Positions 43,082-51,940 of a stretch of 64,000 bases of DNA are shown here, piece after piece. The notes beneath the pieces are model-generated. The model was not told the DNA's origin and searched no databases. It saw only the letters and a list, made by a program, of their open reading frames with translations. This DNA is from Chloroflexota bacterium (GTDB lineage: Bacteria > Chloroflexota > Dormibacteria > Dormibacterales > Dormibacteraceae). The stretch spans positions 62,001 through 126,000 of the forward strand of contig VBEG01000024.1 of the NCBI GenBank assembly GCA_005882115.1, given 5' to 3'. Both the position numbers and the translations under genes were made by a program. Within the stretch, counting starts at the first letter, position 1. Each line of letters opens with the position of its first letter.

Positions 43082-43972
43082 GTGCGGCATAGAGTCGCGG
43101 ATGTCGGCGGGCCGGTGCATTACGTCGACTTCGGCGGCTCGGGCCGGCCGGTGCTCATGGTCCACGGTCTCGGCGGAAACGCGCTCAACTGGATGGCTGT
43201 GGGTCCAGCGATCGCGGAGACGCGCCGCGCGCTGGCCATCGACCTCGCGGGATTCGGCCAGACGCCACTCTTCGGACGCGCCGCCACGGTCGGCGCCAAC
43301 GTCGCGCTCGTCCACAACTTCATCGATGGCGTGGTCGGCGAACCGGTGATGCTGATGGGCAACTCGATGGGCGGATACATCTCGGTCGTCGAGGCGGCCG
43401 CGCACCACGGTGCAGTGACGTCGATGGTCCTCGTCGACCCCGCCGTCCCGGGCCCTCACGTCCGCTGGCCAGAACCGCTGATGCTGGGCGCGATTGCCGC
43501 GCTTTCGATTCCAGGTCTTGCGCAGACACTTCTCGATCGGAGGCTCCGCGTGCTCGGCCCGGAGGCGCTCGTCAAGAACACGCTTGCCCTGGTCGCCACG
43601 GATCCTTCGCGCATCGACTCCTCGGTGGTCGACGCGCACGTACGGCTGACGGAGGAGCGCCAGCATCTGGGACGGCAGAATGCGCGCGCGTTCATCCAGG
43701 CCTCGCGATCGATCGGTTTTCGCATGACGGATCCGCGCTTTTGGGCACGGGTGGCCGCCGTCAGCACTCCTACCCTCGTCATCCACGGAAGCCTGGATCG
43801 ATTGATCCCGCTATCGGCCGCCCGCGAGCTGCAACGCCGCCGCCCTGATTGGAAGCTCGAGGTCCTCGACGGAGTCGGTCACGTGCCGATGATGGAAGCG
43901 CCGGATCAGTTCATGGACGCGCTGGAGGCGTGGAGCGCGTATAGAATCCCAACCGCCGCCGCAGTTTCATGA
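43082..43972 (+). CDS. Alpha/beta hydrolase
   Basis: The 296-residue hydrolase has LMVHGLGGNALNW, AIDLAGFGQTP, the nucleophile elbow GNSMGG, VIHGSLDRLIP (acid) and GHVPMMEAPD (histidine). It resembles epoxide hydrolase, haloperoxidase and MhpC-type enzymes; substrate unknown. GTG 43082 is used, 14 bases after the TetR stop; the frame continues upstream inside the TetR gene. The next gene, the second lipase-like paralogue, starts 25 bases later. Confidence 0.85.
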   Translation: MRHRVADVGGPVHYVDFGGSGRPVLMVHGLGGNALNWMAVGPAIAETRRALAIDLAGFGQTPLFGRAATVGANVALVHNFIDGVVGEPVMLMGNSMGGYISVVEAAAHHGAVTSMVLVDPAVPGPHVRWPEPLMLGAIAALSIPGLAQTLLDRRLRVLGPEALVKNTLALVATDPSRIDSSVVDAHVRLTEERQHLGRQNARAFIQASRSIGFRMTDPRFWARVAAVSTPTLVIHGSLDRLIPLSAARELQRRRPDWKLEVLDGVGHVPMMEAPDQFMDALEAWSAYRIPTAAAVS

Positions 43973-43997
43973 CGGAGTAAGCGCTCAGCAGCACGAA

Positions 43998-44795
43998 GTG
44001 GCCACAGCCTCCGAACCTCCCCATAGCAAGCGCGCCGGCCGGCTGAACGCTTCCGCGTCGATTCTTCCTCAGCTGCGGCACCTGGGCCGTTGGGACCCAC
44101 TACCTCCGATGTGGCTCGAGGGCCGCTTCTCTTTCGAGTTCCTTCGCCTGATTCGAGACCCCGTCTTTCGCGGCGATGACGTGCCGCCGGGTTTGCGCAA
44201 GCCCGTGCTCCTCATCCCCGGATTCCTGGCCGGCGACTGGACTCTCCGTACCCAGTACGACTGGTTGAAGCGCATCGGTTATCGCCCGCGGCTCGCCGGT
44301 CTCGCCTTCAACGTGATGTATTCCGAGGTCATGCTCAAACCTCTCCTCGACACGTTGCTCGCTCAGCATCGCAAGACCGGAGCGCGGATCGCCGTCGTAG
44401 GCCACAGCCGCGGCGGGGTGCTGGCCAAGGTACTGTCGCACCGCAAGCCGGACCTGGTGGAGCAGGTGATCACGCTCGGCTCGCCGCTCAACGACCCCTT
44501 CGACGTGCACCCGCTCACGATGGCCGGAGTCCACGCCGCGCACCTCTTCAACGCGGTGCGCTACCGGCATCCCGCCTCGGTCGAGATGCGATTCCTGCGC
44601 GACCTGAAGGCGGCTCCGCGCGTCCCGACCACGTCGATCTACTCGCGCTCGGACGGCGTGGTCAACTGGAAGGCCTGCCTGCGGCCGGACATCAACGCGA
44701 TCGAGGTCCACGGCAGCCACGTTGGCCTGGCTCTCAATCCCGAGGTGTACCGCATCCTCGCCCATCTGCTCCCCGCTCCCTGGCGCCAGCCGTAG
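43998..44795 (+). CDS. Lipase-like alpha/beta hydrolase, paralogue 2
   Basis: The product (265 residues from GTG 43998) shares DPVFRG, LLIPGFLAGDWTLR, VVGHSRGGVLAKV, PTTSIYSRSD and CLRPDI with the protein at 41740 and has the same Ser-His layout. It carries about 30 extra N-terminal residues; alignment with the paralogue begins near RWDPLPP, so the true start may be later. No clear SD. It ends 22 bases before the TPP riboswitch. Confidence 0.82.
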   Translation: MATASEPPHSKRAGRLNASASILPQLRHLGRWDPLPPMWLEGRFSFEFLRLIRDPVFRGDDVPPGLRKPVLLIPGFLAGDWTLRTQYDWLKRIGYRPRLAGLAFNVMYSEVMLKPLLDTLLAQHRKTGARIAVVGHSRGGVLAKVLSHRKPDLVEQVITLGSPLNDPFDVHPLTMAGVHAAHLFNAVRYRHPASVEMRFLRDLKAAPRVPTTSIYSRSDGVVNWKACLRPDINAIEVHGSHVGLALNPEVYRILAHLLPAPWRQP

Positions 44796-44816
44796 CCCGC
44801 AAGTAAGATCGATTCC

Positions 44817-44899
44817 AGCGGGAGCTCGCGCGTAGCGGGCTGAGAGGGCGCCGGGCGCCGACCGCATGAACCTGAACTGGGTAATGCCAGCGGAGGGAG
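44817..44899 (+). promoter_or_regulatory. TPP riboswitch (THI element)
   Basis: The conserved THI-box blocks are all present: GGGCTGAGAGGG, a small variable hairpin, ACCGCATGAACCTGAACTGG and GTAATGCCAGCGGAGGGAG. The GGAGGGAG at 44892-44899 serves as SD for the transporter ATG at 44904, so ligand binding can block translation directly. It controls the cytX-like and thiD genes. Confidence 0.96.
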
Positions 44900-44903
44900 A
44901 CCC

Positions 44904-46280
44904 ATGAGCGATATCGGGGCTCGGCCGGCCGAGGCGGACGCCTTTGGCAAGGTGGAGGCGCACGGCATCGAGGCGATCCCCGCGGCCGATCGCCACGGCA
45001 GGCCACGCGAGCTGGCGTTTCTGTGGGCGGGCGCGTTCGTCAACTACGCGAGCCTTTTCACCGCGAGCCTGCTGACGACGTACTACGGGCTCGGCGTCTG
45101 GGACGGCCTTGTCGCGACGGCGCTGGGCACGGTCGCAGCCGCGGTGATTCTCGGCCTGCTGAGCAACACCGGCCCGCGATCAGGGCTGCCGCAAATCGCG
45201 TTCACGCGCAGCATCTTCGGCCTGCGCGGCTCGTATGTCGGTGCAGCCCTGACGCTGTTTCTCGCCATCGGCTGGTTTGCGGTCGACTGCGTGATCGCGG
45301 CACAAGCCGGTGCTCAGCTCTTTGGCGGAGGTAACAGCGCGGCGACATTCGGCCTGGTCCTGTTCATCGCCGCGATCAGCGTCGCCGTCGCGATCTTCGG
45401 GCACCAGACCATCAAAGTCCTCGAGACGTATGGCGCCGTGACATTCGCTTTGCTGTCGGCAGCGCTATTTGTGTTCCTGGCCCCGCAGTTCCACTGGACG
45501 CAAGGCCCGGCCGCGTCGGGTTCCGACTACGCGGGCGCATTCGTGCTCGGCTTCATGACCTGCTTCGCCCTCGTCGCGTCCTGGTATCCGTTCGCCAGCG
45601 ACTACTCCCGATACCTGCCGGCCGCGAGCCCGACCCGCGCGGTCACACTGTGGCCGGTCGCGGGCATCGCGATCCCAATGGTGCTGCTCGGCCTGTTTGG
45701 CCTGCTGCTGCCGACCATCGATGCCGGACTGGCCCAGAACCAGGGCGTCCTGGCGGTGATCACCGCGCACGCGCCGCCGTGGATCGCGATTCCGTTCTTC
45801 GTGTTCATCATCGTCGGCGAGATCTGGGCCAACTACCTCGACGTGTACACCGCAGGCCTCGTCACGCTTGCGATGGGGATCCGGCTCCAGCGCTGGCAGA
45901 CGGCGCTGGGCTGCGGTTTGCTCGGCACCGCGCTCGCGGCCTACGCGGTGCTCATCAGCGATTTCCACGTCGCTTACGAGGACTTCCTGATCCTCACGTA
46001 TCTCTGGGCGCCCGCGTGGGCGGCCGTCGTGCTGCTGAGCTTCTTCGTCTTCGAGGGCAAGAGCCGCCCGGGCCTCGCCCTCGCGGCATGGCTCGCGGGC
46101 ACCGCGACGAGCCTTCTGTTCGTCAACTACGCGAACCTTTTCGGCAACGTCTTCGCGGGAACGCGATTCTTCAACGATGGATTGACGTCGGCGCTGCACG
46201 GAGCTGATCTTTCAGGCGTGATCAGCGTCGGCGTAGCGGCGATCGTTTACTGGACAGGCCGGCGGTTCAGCAACGCATGA
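44904..46280 (+). CDS. cytX: NCS1 family transporter, probable hydroxymethylpyrimidine permease (CytX-like)
   Basis: The 458-residue protein has about twelve membrane segments and the NCS1 (cytosine/purine permease) layout, with WAGAFVNYASL and ASDYSRYLP. Because it is directly controlled by a TPP riboswitch and coupled to thiD, its likely cargo is the thiamine precursor hydroxymethylpyrimidine, as for CytX; this rests on context, since cytosine permeases look alike. ATG 44904 lies 4 bases after the SD inside the riboswitch. The stop overlaps thiD by 4 bases. Confidence 0.9.
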   Translation: MSDIGARPAEADAFGKVEAHGIEAIPAADRHGRPRELAFLWAGAFVNYASLFTASLLTTYYGLGVWDGLVATALGTVAAAVILGLLSNTGPRSGLPQIAFTRSIFGLRGSYVGAALTLFLAIGWFAVDCVIAAQAGAQLFGGGNSAATFGLVLFIAAISVAVAIFGHQTIKVLETYGAVTFALLSAALFVFLAPQFHWTQGPAASGSDYAGAFVLGFMTCFALVASWYPFASDYSRYLPAASPTRAVTLWPVAGIAIPMVLLGLFGLLLPTIDAGLAQNQGVLAVITAHAPPWIAIPFFVFIIVGEIWANYLDVYTAGLVTLAMGIRLQRWQTALGCGLLGTALAAYAVLISDFHVAYEDFLILTYLWAPAWAAVVLLSFFVFEGKSRPGLALAAWLAGTATSLLFVNYANLFGNVFAGTRFFNDGLTSALHGADLSGVISVGVAAIVYWTGRRFSNA

Positions 46281-47074
46281 AGATCCCGGTCGCGCTGACG
46301 ATCGCGGGCTCCGACTCTGGTGGCGGTGCCGGCATCCAGGCGGACCTGAAAACCTTCGCGGTCCTCGGCGTGCACGGCACCTCCGCCATCACCGCGATCA
46401 CGGCCCAGGACACAACCGGTGTCACCGACATCCTCGAGCTGCCGACCTCTCTGATCCGCAAGCAGATCGCGGTCGTGACCGGAGACATGGGGGTCCAGGC
46501 TGCGAAGACCGGGATGCTGTCGAGCGCTTCGATCATCGCCACAGTCGCCGGCGCGATCACCGAATTGCGCATCCCAAACCTGGTGGTCGACCCGGTGATG
46601 GTCGCCAAAGGCGGCGCCAAGCTTCTGCGCGATGACGCGGTGGCAGCCCTTCGCGAGCGCCTGCTTCCCCTGGCTGCGGTGATCACTCCGAACATCCCCG
46701 AGGCGGAGGTCCTGCTGGGGCGCCCCATCACGAGCCTCGACGAGCGGCGCGTGGCGGCGCGCGACCTCGTCGCGATGGGGGCGCGAATCGCGGTGGTGAA
46801 AGGTGGGCATGCGGACGGCGACGCGACCGACGTGTTCTTCGACGGAACGCAGATGATCGAGATGGCGGCGGAGCGGATCGCGACGCCGAACACACACGGG
46901 AGCGGTTGCGTGTTCTCAGCGGCGATCACGGCCCACCTGGCCCGCGGCGCAGAGCCCCTCGCGGCGGTGCGGGAGGCCAAGCAGTTCGTCACGATGGCGA
47001 TCGCGAACTCGCTCGAGATCGGCCATGGCCACGGTCCCGTGAATCCGGCGTTTGCTCTCGGGGGCGGCGGTTAA
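46277..47074 (+). CDS. thiD: Hydroxymethylpyrimidine/phosphomethylpyrimidine kinase
   Basis: ThiD phosphorylates HMP and HMP-P for thiamine synthesis. The 265-residue ribokinase-fold enzyme has AGSDSGGGAGIQADLKTF at its start, GDMGVQAAKTGML, VVDPVMVAKGG, ITPNIPEAEVLL and the catalytic THGSGCVFSAAI loop. The ATG overlaps the transporter stop (ATGA), so both are under the TPP riboswitch; together they form a salvage unit for HMP. No other thiamine gene is in the window. Confidence 0.96.
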   Translation: MKIPVALTIAGSDSGGGAGIQADLKTFAVLGVHGTSAITAITAQDTTGVTDILELPTSLIRKQIAVVTGDMGVQAAKTGMLSSASIIATVAGAITELRIPNLVVDPVMVAKGGAKLLRDDAVAALRERLLPLAAVITPNIPEAEVLLGRPITSLDERRVAARDLVAMGARIAVVKGGHADGDATDVFFDGTQMIEMAAERIATPNTHGSGCVFSAAITAHLARGAEPLAAVREAKQFVTMAIANSLEIGHGHGPVNPAFALGGGG

Positions 47075-47086
47075 GCTTTTCGTCCC

Positions 47087-47962
47087 ATGAGCAAGCGAAA
47101 GCGCGCCACGATCGGCAAGACTCCGGCCACGCCGTCGACCGAAGCGGGCGTCGAGGAATCAGCGGACGACACGGCGGTCAAGGACGATATGGTTCATGTC
47201 ACTCCCGACCTCCTCGCCGGAAGCCCCGATATCTTCGCCAGCAAGAAGACCGAGGCAACCGAACCGGAGCCGGAGGCGGAGCTAGCCGCACCCGAGGTCG
47301 TCTCAGAACCGATCGAACCCCTCGATGCGAGCACCACGCTGACGCGGGAGGAACCGCCCGCGCTCGCCCCCGAGCCACCGGCGACTTCGCCGCCGCCATT
47401 CGTCAACGCGGTGGCGTACCAGGCACGACCACGTCGTGGCGGGTCCACCAGCGCGATCGGAATCGTGCTCGTGGTCATCGGCATCTTCGCCCTGGCCGTA
47501 GTCCTGTCAGGTGTCGACTTCACGCAGAGCGGCTGGCCGCTCTTCGTCATCATTCCGGGTCTGACCCTGCTGGTCGTCGGCTTCGTCAACGTCGGCGCGG
47601 TGGCGACGATCCCTGGGGGACTGTTGAGCGTGCTCGGCGTCGTGCTCGCTTACACGAGCAGCACCGGCGACTGGCCGGCGTGGGCTTACGCGTGGGCCCT
47701 GGTCGTGCCCGGCGGCATCGGCCTCGGCATGTACCTGCAGGCACTGCGGGACCACGATCAGCAGGCGCTGCGCACCGGGCGGACGCTCCTGGCAATCGCC
47801 GTGATGATCTTTCTGGTCGGCTTTGTGCTCTTCGAGTCGATCCTCGGCATCAGCGGTCGCGACTACTTCGGACCCGTGGGCAAGGCAGCGTTGCCGGTGC
47901 TGCTGATCCTCGTTGGCGTGATCCTGCTCGTGCGCAGCATCCAGCGGAGCCGCCAGACCTAA
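47087..47962 (+). CDS. Membrane protein with acidic Pro-rich N-terminus
   Basis: No named family is recognised. The 291-residue protein has about 125 disordered residues at the N-terminus, rich in Glu, Pro, Ala and Thr, followed by six or seven membrane segments (about residues 128-285). ATG 47087 lies 12 bases after thiD, so it may be read from the same message, though a role in thiamine metabolism is not implied. The stop overlaps the convergent double-GNAT gene by 4 bases. Confidence 0.8.
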   Translation: MSKRKRATIGKTPATPSTEAGVEESADDTAVKDDMVHVTPDLLAGSPDIFASKKTEATEPEPEAELAAPEVVSEPIEPLDASTTLTREEPPALAPEPPATSPPPFVNAVAYQARPRRGGSTSAIGIVLVVIGIFALAVVLSGVDFTQSGWPLFVIIPGLTLLVVGFVNVGAVATIPGGLLSVLGVVLAYTSSTGDWPAWAYAWALVVPGGIGLGMYLQALRDHDQQALRTGRTLLAIAVMIFLVGFVLFESILGISGRDYFGPVGKAALPVLLILVGVILLVRSIQRSRQT

Positions 47963-48999
47963 AGCCGCGCCTCCAGCTGCTCACGCGTCATCTGGTACTC
48001 GACCGCGGTCCGGTAGGCCTTGAAGCCCATCGTCCGGTTGATGTTCAGCATCGGACCGTTCGAGTGCGCGTTCTCGGTCACGATCCACCTGGCGTCGGGA
48101 TAGAGCTCGCGGATGTGCAAGACCATGGCGGCCTTGATCCATTTTCCGAGGCCGCGACCGCGCGCGTCGGGCCGGACGCCGGTGAACTGCTGGTAGATCA
48201 GCGTGCGCCGGTAAGGCGCCCATGTGATATCGGTCATGCCGGAGATCACGCCATCGGGTTCACGCGTGATCACCGTGTGCTGGACCTCGCCGACGAGCGC
48301 CTGCCGCTCGTTCCAGTCCTTGATGCGTTCGGGCGTGACGATGATCTGGCCGATGTCCAGGCTTTCGAAAGGCATCGTGTTGAGCAATGAGGTCAGCTGG
48401 GGCGCAAAGTCGGCGAGCACCGACGCGGGCAGCACGCCGTCGTAGATCTCAAGCTTCGTCTGCGGGGAGCGCTGCGCGCCTTCGGCCATCCAGCGCTCGA
48501 GCATCGGCCAATCGACCTCCGAGAGCTTGAGCCGGCTTTCGATCTCGGTCAGCTTCTGTTCGGCCCCGAGCCACTCGAGAAAGCCGTGTCCTGGCTCTTC
48601 CTCGGTGCTCATGCCCACGACCGTGCATCCATGCTCGTCCATCAACTTCGCGATGACAGGCACCCATAAGGCGCCGATGCCTTGGCGCCGGGCGTCCGGT
48701 CTCACGTATCCGTCCGCCCAGAAGAGGTGCTTGTTGGTCTCATACTCCGCATTCCGCGGCGTCACCGTCTCCCCGTAGAACGAGCTGAGCATCACACCGT
48801 CGCGCGAGATCTCGTAGAAATGCTGAAACTCGAAAGGATTGCCTTTTTTCATTCGGGTTTCGACCTCTTCGTCGGGCTGCACCGGATCGTCAGGGCGCGA
48901 TTCGTTCTGCCGCACACGGCGAAGCTCGTGAAATCGATTCCAGAACGCTCGATCGGTGCTCGCAACGTCGATCCGGACCGGCGTCAGCTCCCCCACCAT
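47959..48999 (-). CDS. Tandem double GNAT acetyltransferase
   Basis: The 346-residue protein contains two GNAT domains. The acetyl-CoA loops are similar: [15 protein letters not shown] in the first half and [15 protein letters not shown] in the second, so it arose by duplication and fusion. The first domain may be structural. Substrate unknown; tandem GNATs include mycothiol synthase, but the match is not specific. ATG 48999 has no SD, and TTATCC lies 7 bases before it. The divergent LLM gene starts only 23 bases away. Confidence 0.87.
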   Translation of the reverse strand: MVGELTPVRIDVASTDRAFWNRFHELRRVRQNESRPDDPVQPDEEVETRMKKGNPFEFQHFYEISRDGVMLSSFYGETVTPRNAEYETNKHLFWADGYVRPDARRQGIGALWVPVIAKLMDEHGCTVVGMSTEEEPGHGFLEWLGAEQKLTEIESRLKLSEVDWPMLERWMAEGAQRSPQTKLEIYDGVLPASVLADFAPQLTSLLNTMPFESLDIGQIIVTPERIKDWNERQALVGEVQHTVITREPDGVISGMTDITWAPYRRTLIYQQFTGVRPDARGRGLGKWIKAAMVLHIRELYPDARWIVTENAHSNGPMLNINRTMGFKAYRTAVEYQMTREQLEARL

Positions 49000-49022
49000 T
49001 GAGCTTGGATAATCTCACAGCG
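49000..49022. promoter_or_regulatory. Overlapping divergent leaderless promoters
   Basis: Minus strand: TTATCC (49007-49012), 7 bases, ATG 48999. Plus strand: TAATCT (49010-49015), 7 bases, GTG 49023. The two -10 boxes share bases, so polymerase can open only one at a time. Confidence 0.6.
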
Positions 49023-49793
49023 GTGTCGGAGACTCGGCCGTTCAAAGTTGGCGTGACCATCCATCCGCAGCAATGCACGATCCAGGAGCTGCGCGATGCG
49101 TGGCGGCGCACGGATGAGCTCGGAGTCGACAGCATCTGGTTCTGGGATCATTTCTATCCGCTGTACGGCAATCCGAACGGCAACCATTTCGAGTGCTGGT
49201 CGCTGCTGGCGGCCGTCGCGATGGACACGAAAGTCCCGCAGATCGGACCCATGGTCACGTGCATCGGGTATCGCAACCCCGACCTGCTCGCGACGATGGC
49301 CACCACTGTGGACCAGCTGTCGGGCGGTCGATTCGTGTTCGGCCTCGGAGCCGGTTGGTTCGAGCGCGACTACGCCGAGTACGGGTACGACTTCGGCGAG
49401 ACGCGCGACCGCGTGCGGCTGCTCAAGGAGTCCCTTCCCCGAATCAAGCGGCGGATCGAGAAGCTGCGGCCTGGACCGGCGGGCAGGATGCCGATCCTCA
49501 TCGCGGGCGGGGGTGAGAAGGTGATGCTCCGCCTGGTCGCGGAGCACGCCCAGATGTGGAACGCGATCGGGTCAGCCGAGCAGTACGCGCACAAGTCGAA
49601 GGTCCTGGACGGGTGGTGCGAGCGGATCGGCCGGGACCCTCGCGAGATCGAGCGCACGGCGAACGTGCCGGCTCTCACGGCGAAGGCAGTCGACGAGTGG
49701 CTGGAGGCAGGCCTTCAGCACTTCGTGCTCCGCCTTGCGCACCCGTTCGACACCAAAGACCTGGAGCGGGTGCTGAAGATCAGAGATTCCTGA
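49023..49793 (+). CDS. LLM class flavin/F420-dependent oxidoreductase
   Basis: The 256-residue TIM-barrel protein belongs to the luciferase-like monooxygenase superfamily, close to the F420-dependent group: VGVTIHPQQCTIQELRDAWRRT (first strand and helix), SIWFWDHF, LAAVAMDTKVPQIGPMVTC, YRNPDLLATMATTVDQLSGGR and FGLGAGWFERDYAEYG. Substrate and cofactor (FMN or F420) cannot be settled by sequence alone. GTG 49023 is preferred over TTG 48999, since TAATCT lies 7 bases upstream. A terminator follows at 49924. Confidence 0.9.
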   Translation: MSETRPFKVGVTIHPQQCTIQELRDAWRRTDELGVDSIWFWDHFYPLYGNPNGNHFECWSLLAAVAMDTKVPQIGPMVTCIGYRNPDLLATMATTVDQLSGGRFVFGLGAGWFERDYAEYGYDFGETRDRVRLLKESLPRIKRRIEKLRPGPAGRMPILIAGGGEKVMLRLVAEHAQMWNAIGSAEQYAHKSKVLDGWCERIGRDPREIERTANVPALTAKAVDEWLEAGLQHFVLRLAHPFDTKDLERVLKIRDS

Positions 49794-49923
49794 GAAATTC
49801 CCAGGAGGCCGCCGCCAACCATCCTGATCCCCACAATGAAAACGGGGCTTTATTGTGGTTGGCGCACTAACACAATCTGGGCCGCCGGCGTAGCATTTCC
49901 TTCACCACACCCTCTTCGCGGCG

Positions 49924-49960
49924 CGAGCCTCCTACCGCATGGCAGGAGGCTCGTCTTATT
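49924..49960 (+). terminator. Terminator after the LLM gene
   Basis: CGAGCCTCCT (49924-49933) and AGGAGGCTCG (49944-49953) form a 10-bp stem with a 10-base loop, followed by TCTTATT. A weaker hairpin with CCACAAT and ATTGTGG lies upstream near 49830-49860. Confidence 0.75.
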
Positions 49961-49968
49961 TGTGGCAT

Positions 49969-50031
49969 ACCGCGAGCGCCGGCGGCCGCAGGTAATTCGA
50001 GGACCCGAAAACCGCGAGTGCCGGCGGTCGC
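49969..50031. repeat. Two 21-base direct repeats downstream of pntB
   Basis: ACCGCGAGYGCCGGCGGYCGC occurs at 49969-49989 and again at 50011-50031 with two C/T differences, spaced 42 bases apart. The second copy ends 3 bases before the pntB stop codon. Confidence 0.75.
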
Positions 50032-50034
50032 GGA

Positions 50035-51420
50035 TTACGCCGCCTTGACGGCGGACACGAGCTTGGTCAGGGAGTCCTTGGCGTCCCCGAAAAACATCAC
50101 GGTATTCGGTCCGAACATGAGGTCGTTGTCGATCCCCGCAAACCCGGGGCGCATCGAGCGCTTCATGAAGATGATGTTCTTGGCCTGGTCGGCGTTCAGG
50201 ATCGGCATCCCGTAGATGGGGCTGCCCGGCGTGTTGCGCGCCGCAGGGTTGACGACATCGTTGGCGCCGACGATCAGGGCCACGTCCGCGTTCTTGAAGT
50301 CGTCGTTGACCTGGTCCATCTCCTTGAGCTGCTCGTAGGGCACATTGGCCTCGGCGAGCAGCACGTTCATGTGACCAGGCATGCGTCCCGCGACCGGGTG
50401 GATCGCGTACTCGACGTCCACTCCTCGCTTCTCGAGCACGTCGGCCAGCTCGCGTGCGGCGTGCTGGGCCTGGGCAACCGCCAGTCCGTAACCCGGGACG
50501 ATGATCACGCGCTGCGAGTAGGCCAGTAGGGTGCCGAGGTCTTCCGCCGAAGCGGAGCGAACGCTGCGGCCCTGTGCCCCTGCGGCGGCCGTGGCTGCCG
50601 TATGCGCCTGGCCGAACGCACCAAAGAGGACATTGCCCAGCGAGCGACCCATTGCATCGCTCATGAGCTTCGTCAGCAGGCTCCCGGAGGCCCCGACCAA
50701 TGTGCCCGCCACGATGAGCGCGAAGTTGTTGAGCGTGAACCCGCTCGCCGCGACGGCCAGACCGGTGCACGCGTTGAGAACCGAAATCACGACCGGCATG
50801 TCGGCGCCGCCGATCGGAAGCACGAACGCCACACCGAGGATCAGCGCGAGCACCATCAGGGGAAGGAAGGTGAGCGGTACCGACGCGAGAGCGAGGATCG
50901 CGATGGCCAAGCCCACGATCGCCGCCGCGAGGACGCCGTTGACGATCTGCTGGCCCGGATACGTGATCGGAGTCCCGGTCATCAGCTCCTGCAGTTTCGC
51001 GAACGCGACGGCGCTGCCCGCGAAGGAGATCGAGCCGATCACGATGCTGAAGACGCTCGGAAAGAGCACGGCAAACTGCGGATGGACGCCGAACTTCAGC
51101 AGCTCGGCGACCGCGACCAGCGCCGCGGCGCCGCCTCCCACGCCGTTGAACAGGGCGACCATTTGGGGAATCGCGGTCATGCGCACCATGCGCGCCCCGA
51201 CCGTCCCGACCAGGCCGCCGATCGCGATCCCGATCCCGGTGATGATCAAACCTGCGCTCGTGAAATGGAGCAGTGGAACCGTCGCACCGAGCGCGACGAC
51301 CATGCCGGCGGCGGCCGTGAAGTTGCCGTTCCGCGCGCCTTTGGGCGAGCTGAGCTGCTTCAGGCCGAGGATGAAAAGAACCGCCGCCAGCAGGTAGGCC
51401 AGCGTGATCGCAACAGTCAC
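50035..51420 (-). CDS. pntB: NAD(P) transhydrogenase subunit beta
   Basis: PntB is the membrane and NADP(H)-binding subunit of proton-translocating transhydrogenase. The 461-residue protein has nine or so membrane segments and a C-terminal dIII domain with VIIVPGYGLAVAQAQHA, HPVAGRMPGHMNVLLAEA, VNDDF, ALIVGANDVVNPAA and KRSM. GTG 51420 is the start. A 199-base stretch with no recognisable gene (51421-51619) separates it from pntAB; upstream order on the strand is pntAA, pntAB, pntB. Confidence 0.96.
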   Translation of the reverse strand: MTVAITLAYLLAAVLFILGLKQLSSPKGARNGNFTAAAGMVVALGATVPLLHFTSAGLIITGIGIAIGGLVGTVGARMVRMTAIPQMVALFNGVGGGAAALVAVAELLKFGVHPQFAVLFPSVFSIVIGSISFAGSAVAFAKLQELMTGTPITYPGQQIVNGVLAAAIVGLAIAILALASVPLTFLPLMVLALILGVAFVLPIGGADMPVVISVLNACTGLAVAASGFTLNNFALIVAGTLVGASGSLLTKLMSDAMGRSLGNVLFGAFGQAHTAATAAAGAQGRSVRSASAEDLGTLLAYSQRVIIVPGYGLAVAQAQHAARELADVLEKRGVDVEYAIHPVAGRMPGHMNVLLAEANVPYEQLKEMDQVNDDFKNADVALIVGANDVVNPAARNTPGSPIYGMPILNADQAKNIIFMKRSMRPGFAGIDNDLMFGPNTVMFFGDAKDSLTKLVSAVKAA

Positions 51421-51619
51421 GGCCCGAGCCTTCGACGAGAGATTCGGTGGCCAGGCGGCCCAGATGCTAGGCGCGGCCGAGCACCGGAGCGAGCGCGCAC
51501 CTCCCGGGCTCCCCGCGCCGTGGTTGCGCGGGGGGGATGAGGAGCGGAGCTCGCAACAACGCAGATGGGCTGCATGGGCGCCGAAGATCCGTCGACGGTC
51601 TCTGGCCGGGACTGTCGAG

Positions 51620-51940
51620 TCATTTCTTGGCCTCGGCCGGAGTCGGTGCCTTCGGTGGCTGGCGGCCCTTGAACATCTCGAGCATGCGGTCGGTGACCAC
51701 GAACCCGCCGACGACGTTGGTCGTGGCGAGGGTCACCGCGACCAAACCGAGGATGATCGTCACCGGTGAGTCGGCGCCAGCTGCGATGAGAATCGCGCCT
51801 ACCAGGATGATGCCGTGGATCGCGTTCGTGCCCGACATCAGCGGCGTATGCAGGATGGTCGGCACCTTGGAGATGACCTCGAAGCCGACAAAAATCGCCA
51901 GCACGAAGAAGGTCAGCTCGTTGAGGAGCTCGTTGGTCAC
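51620..51940 (-). CDS. pntAB: NAD(P) transhydrogenase subunit alpha, part 2 (membrane)
   Basis: The 106-residue protein corresponds to the membrane part of PntA, carried by a separate gene as in Rhodospirillum-type three-subunit enzymes. It has three or four hydrophobic segments with TFFVLAIFVGFEVISKVP, LHTPLMSGTNAIHG and TNVVGGFVVTDRML. GTG 51940 overlaps the pntAA stop (GTGA), which fixes the start and couples the two. A longer open frame upstream is inside pntAA. Confidence 0.94.
   Translation of the reverse strand: MTNELLNELTFFVLAIFVGFEVISKVPTILHTPLMSGTNAIHGIILVGAILIAAGADSPVTIILGLVAVTLATTNVVGGFVVTDRMLEMFKGRQPPKAPTPAEAKK

Noticed and set aside
51421-51619. A small gene between pntAB and pntB
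   Set aside because: Frames in this 199-base gap lack start signals and protein-like composition; no hairpin or repeat stands out either.
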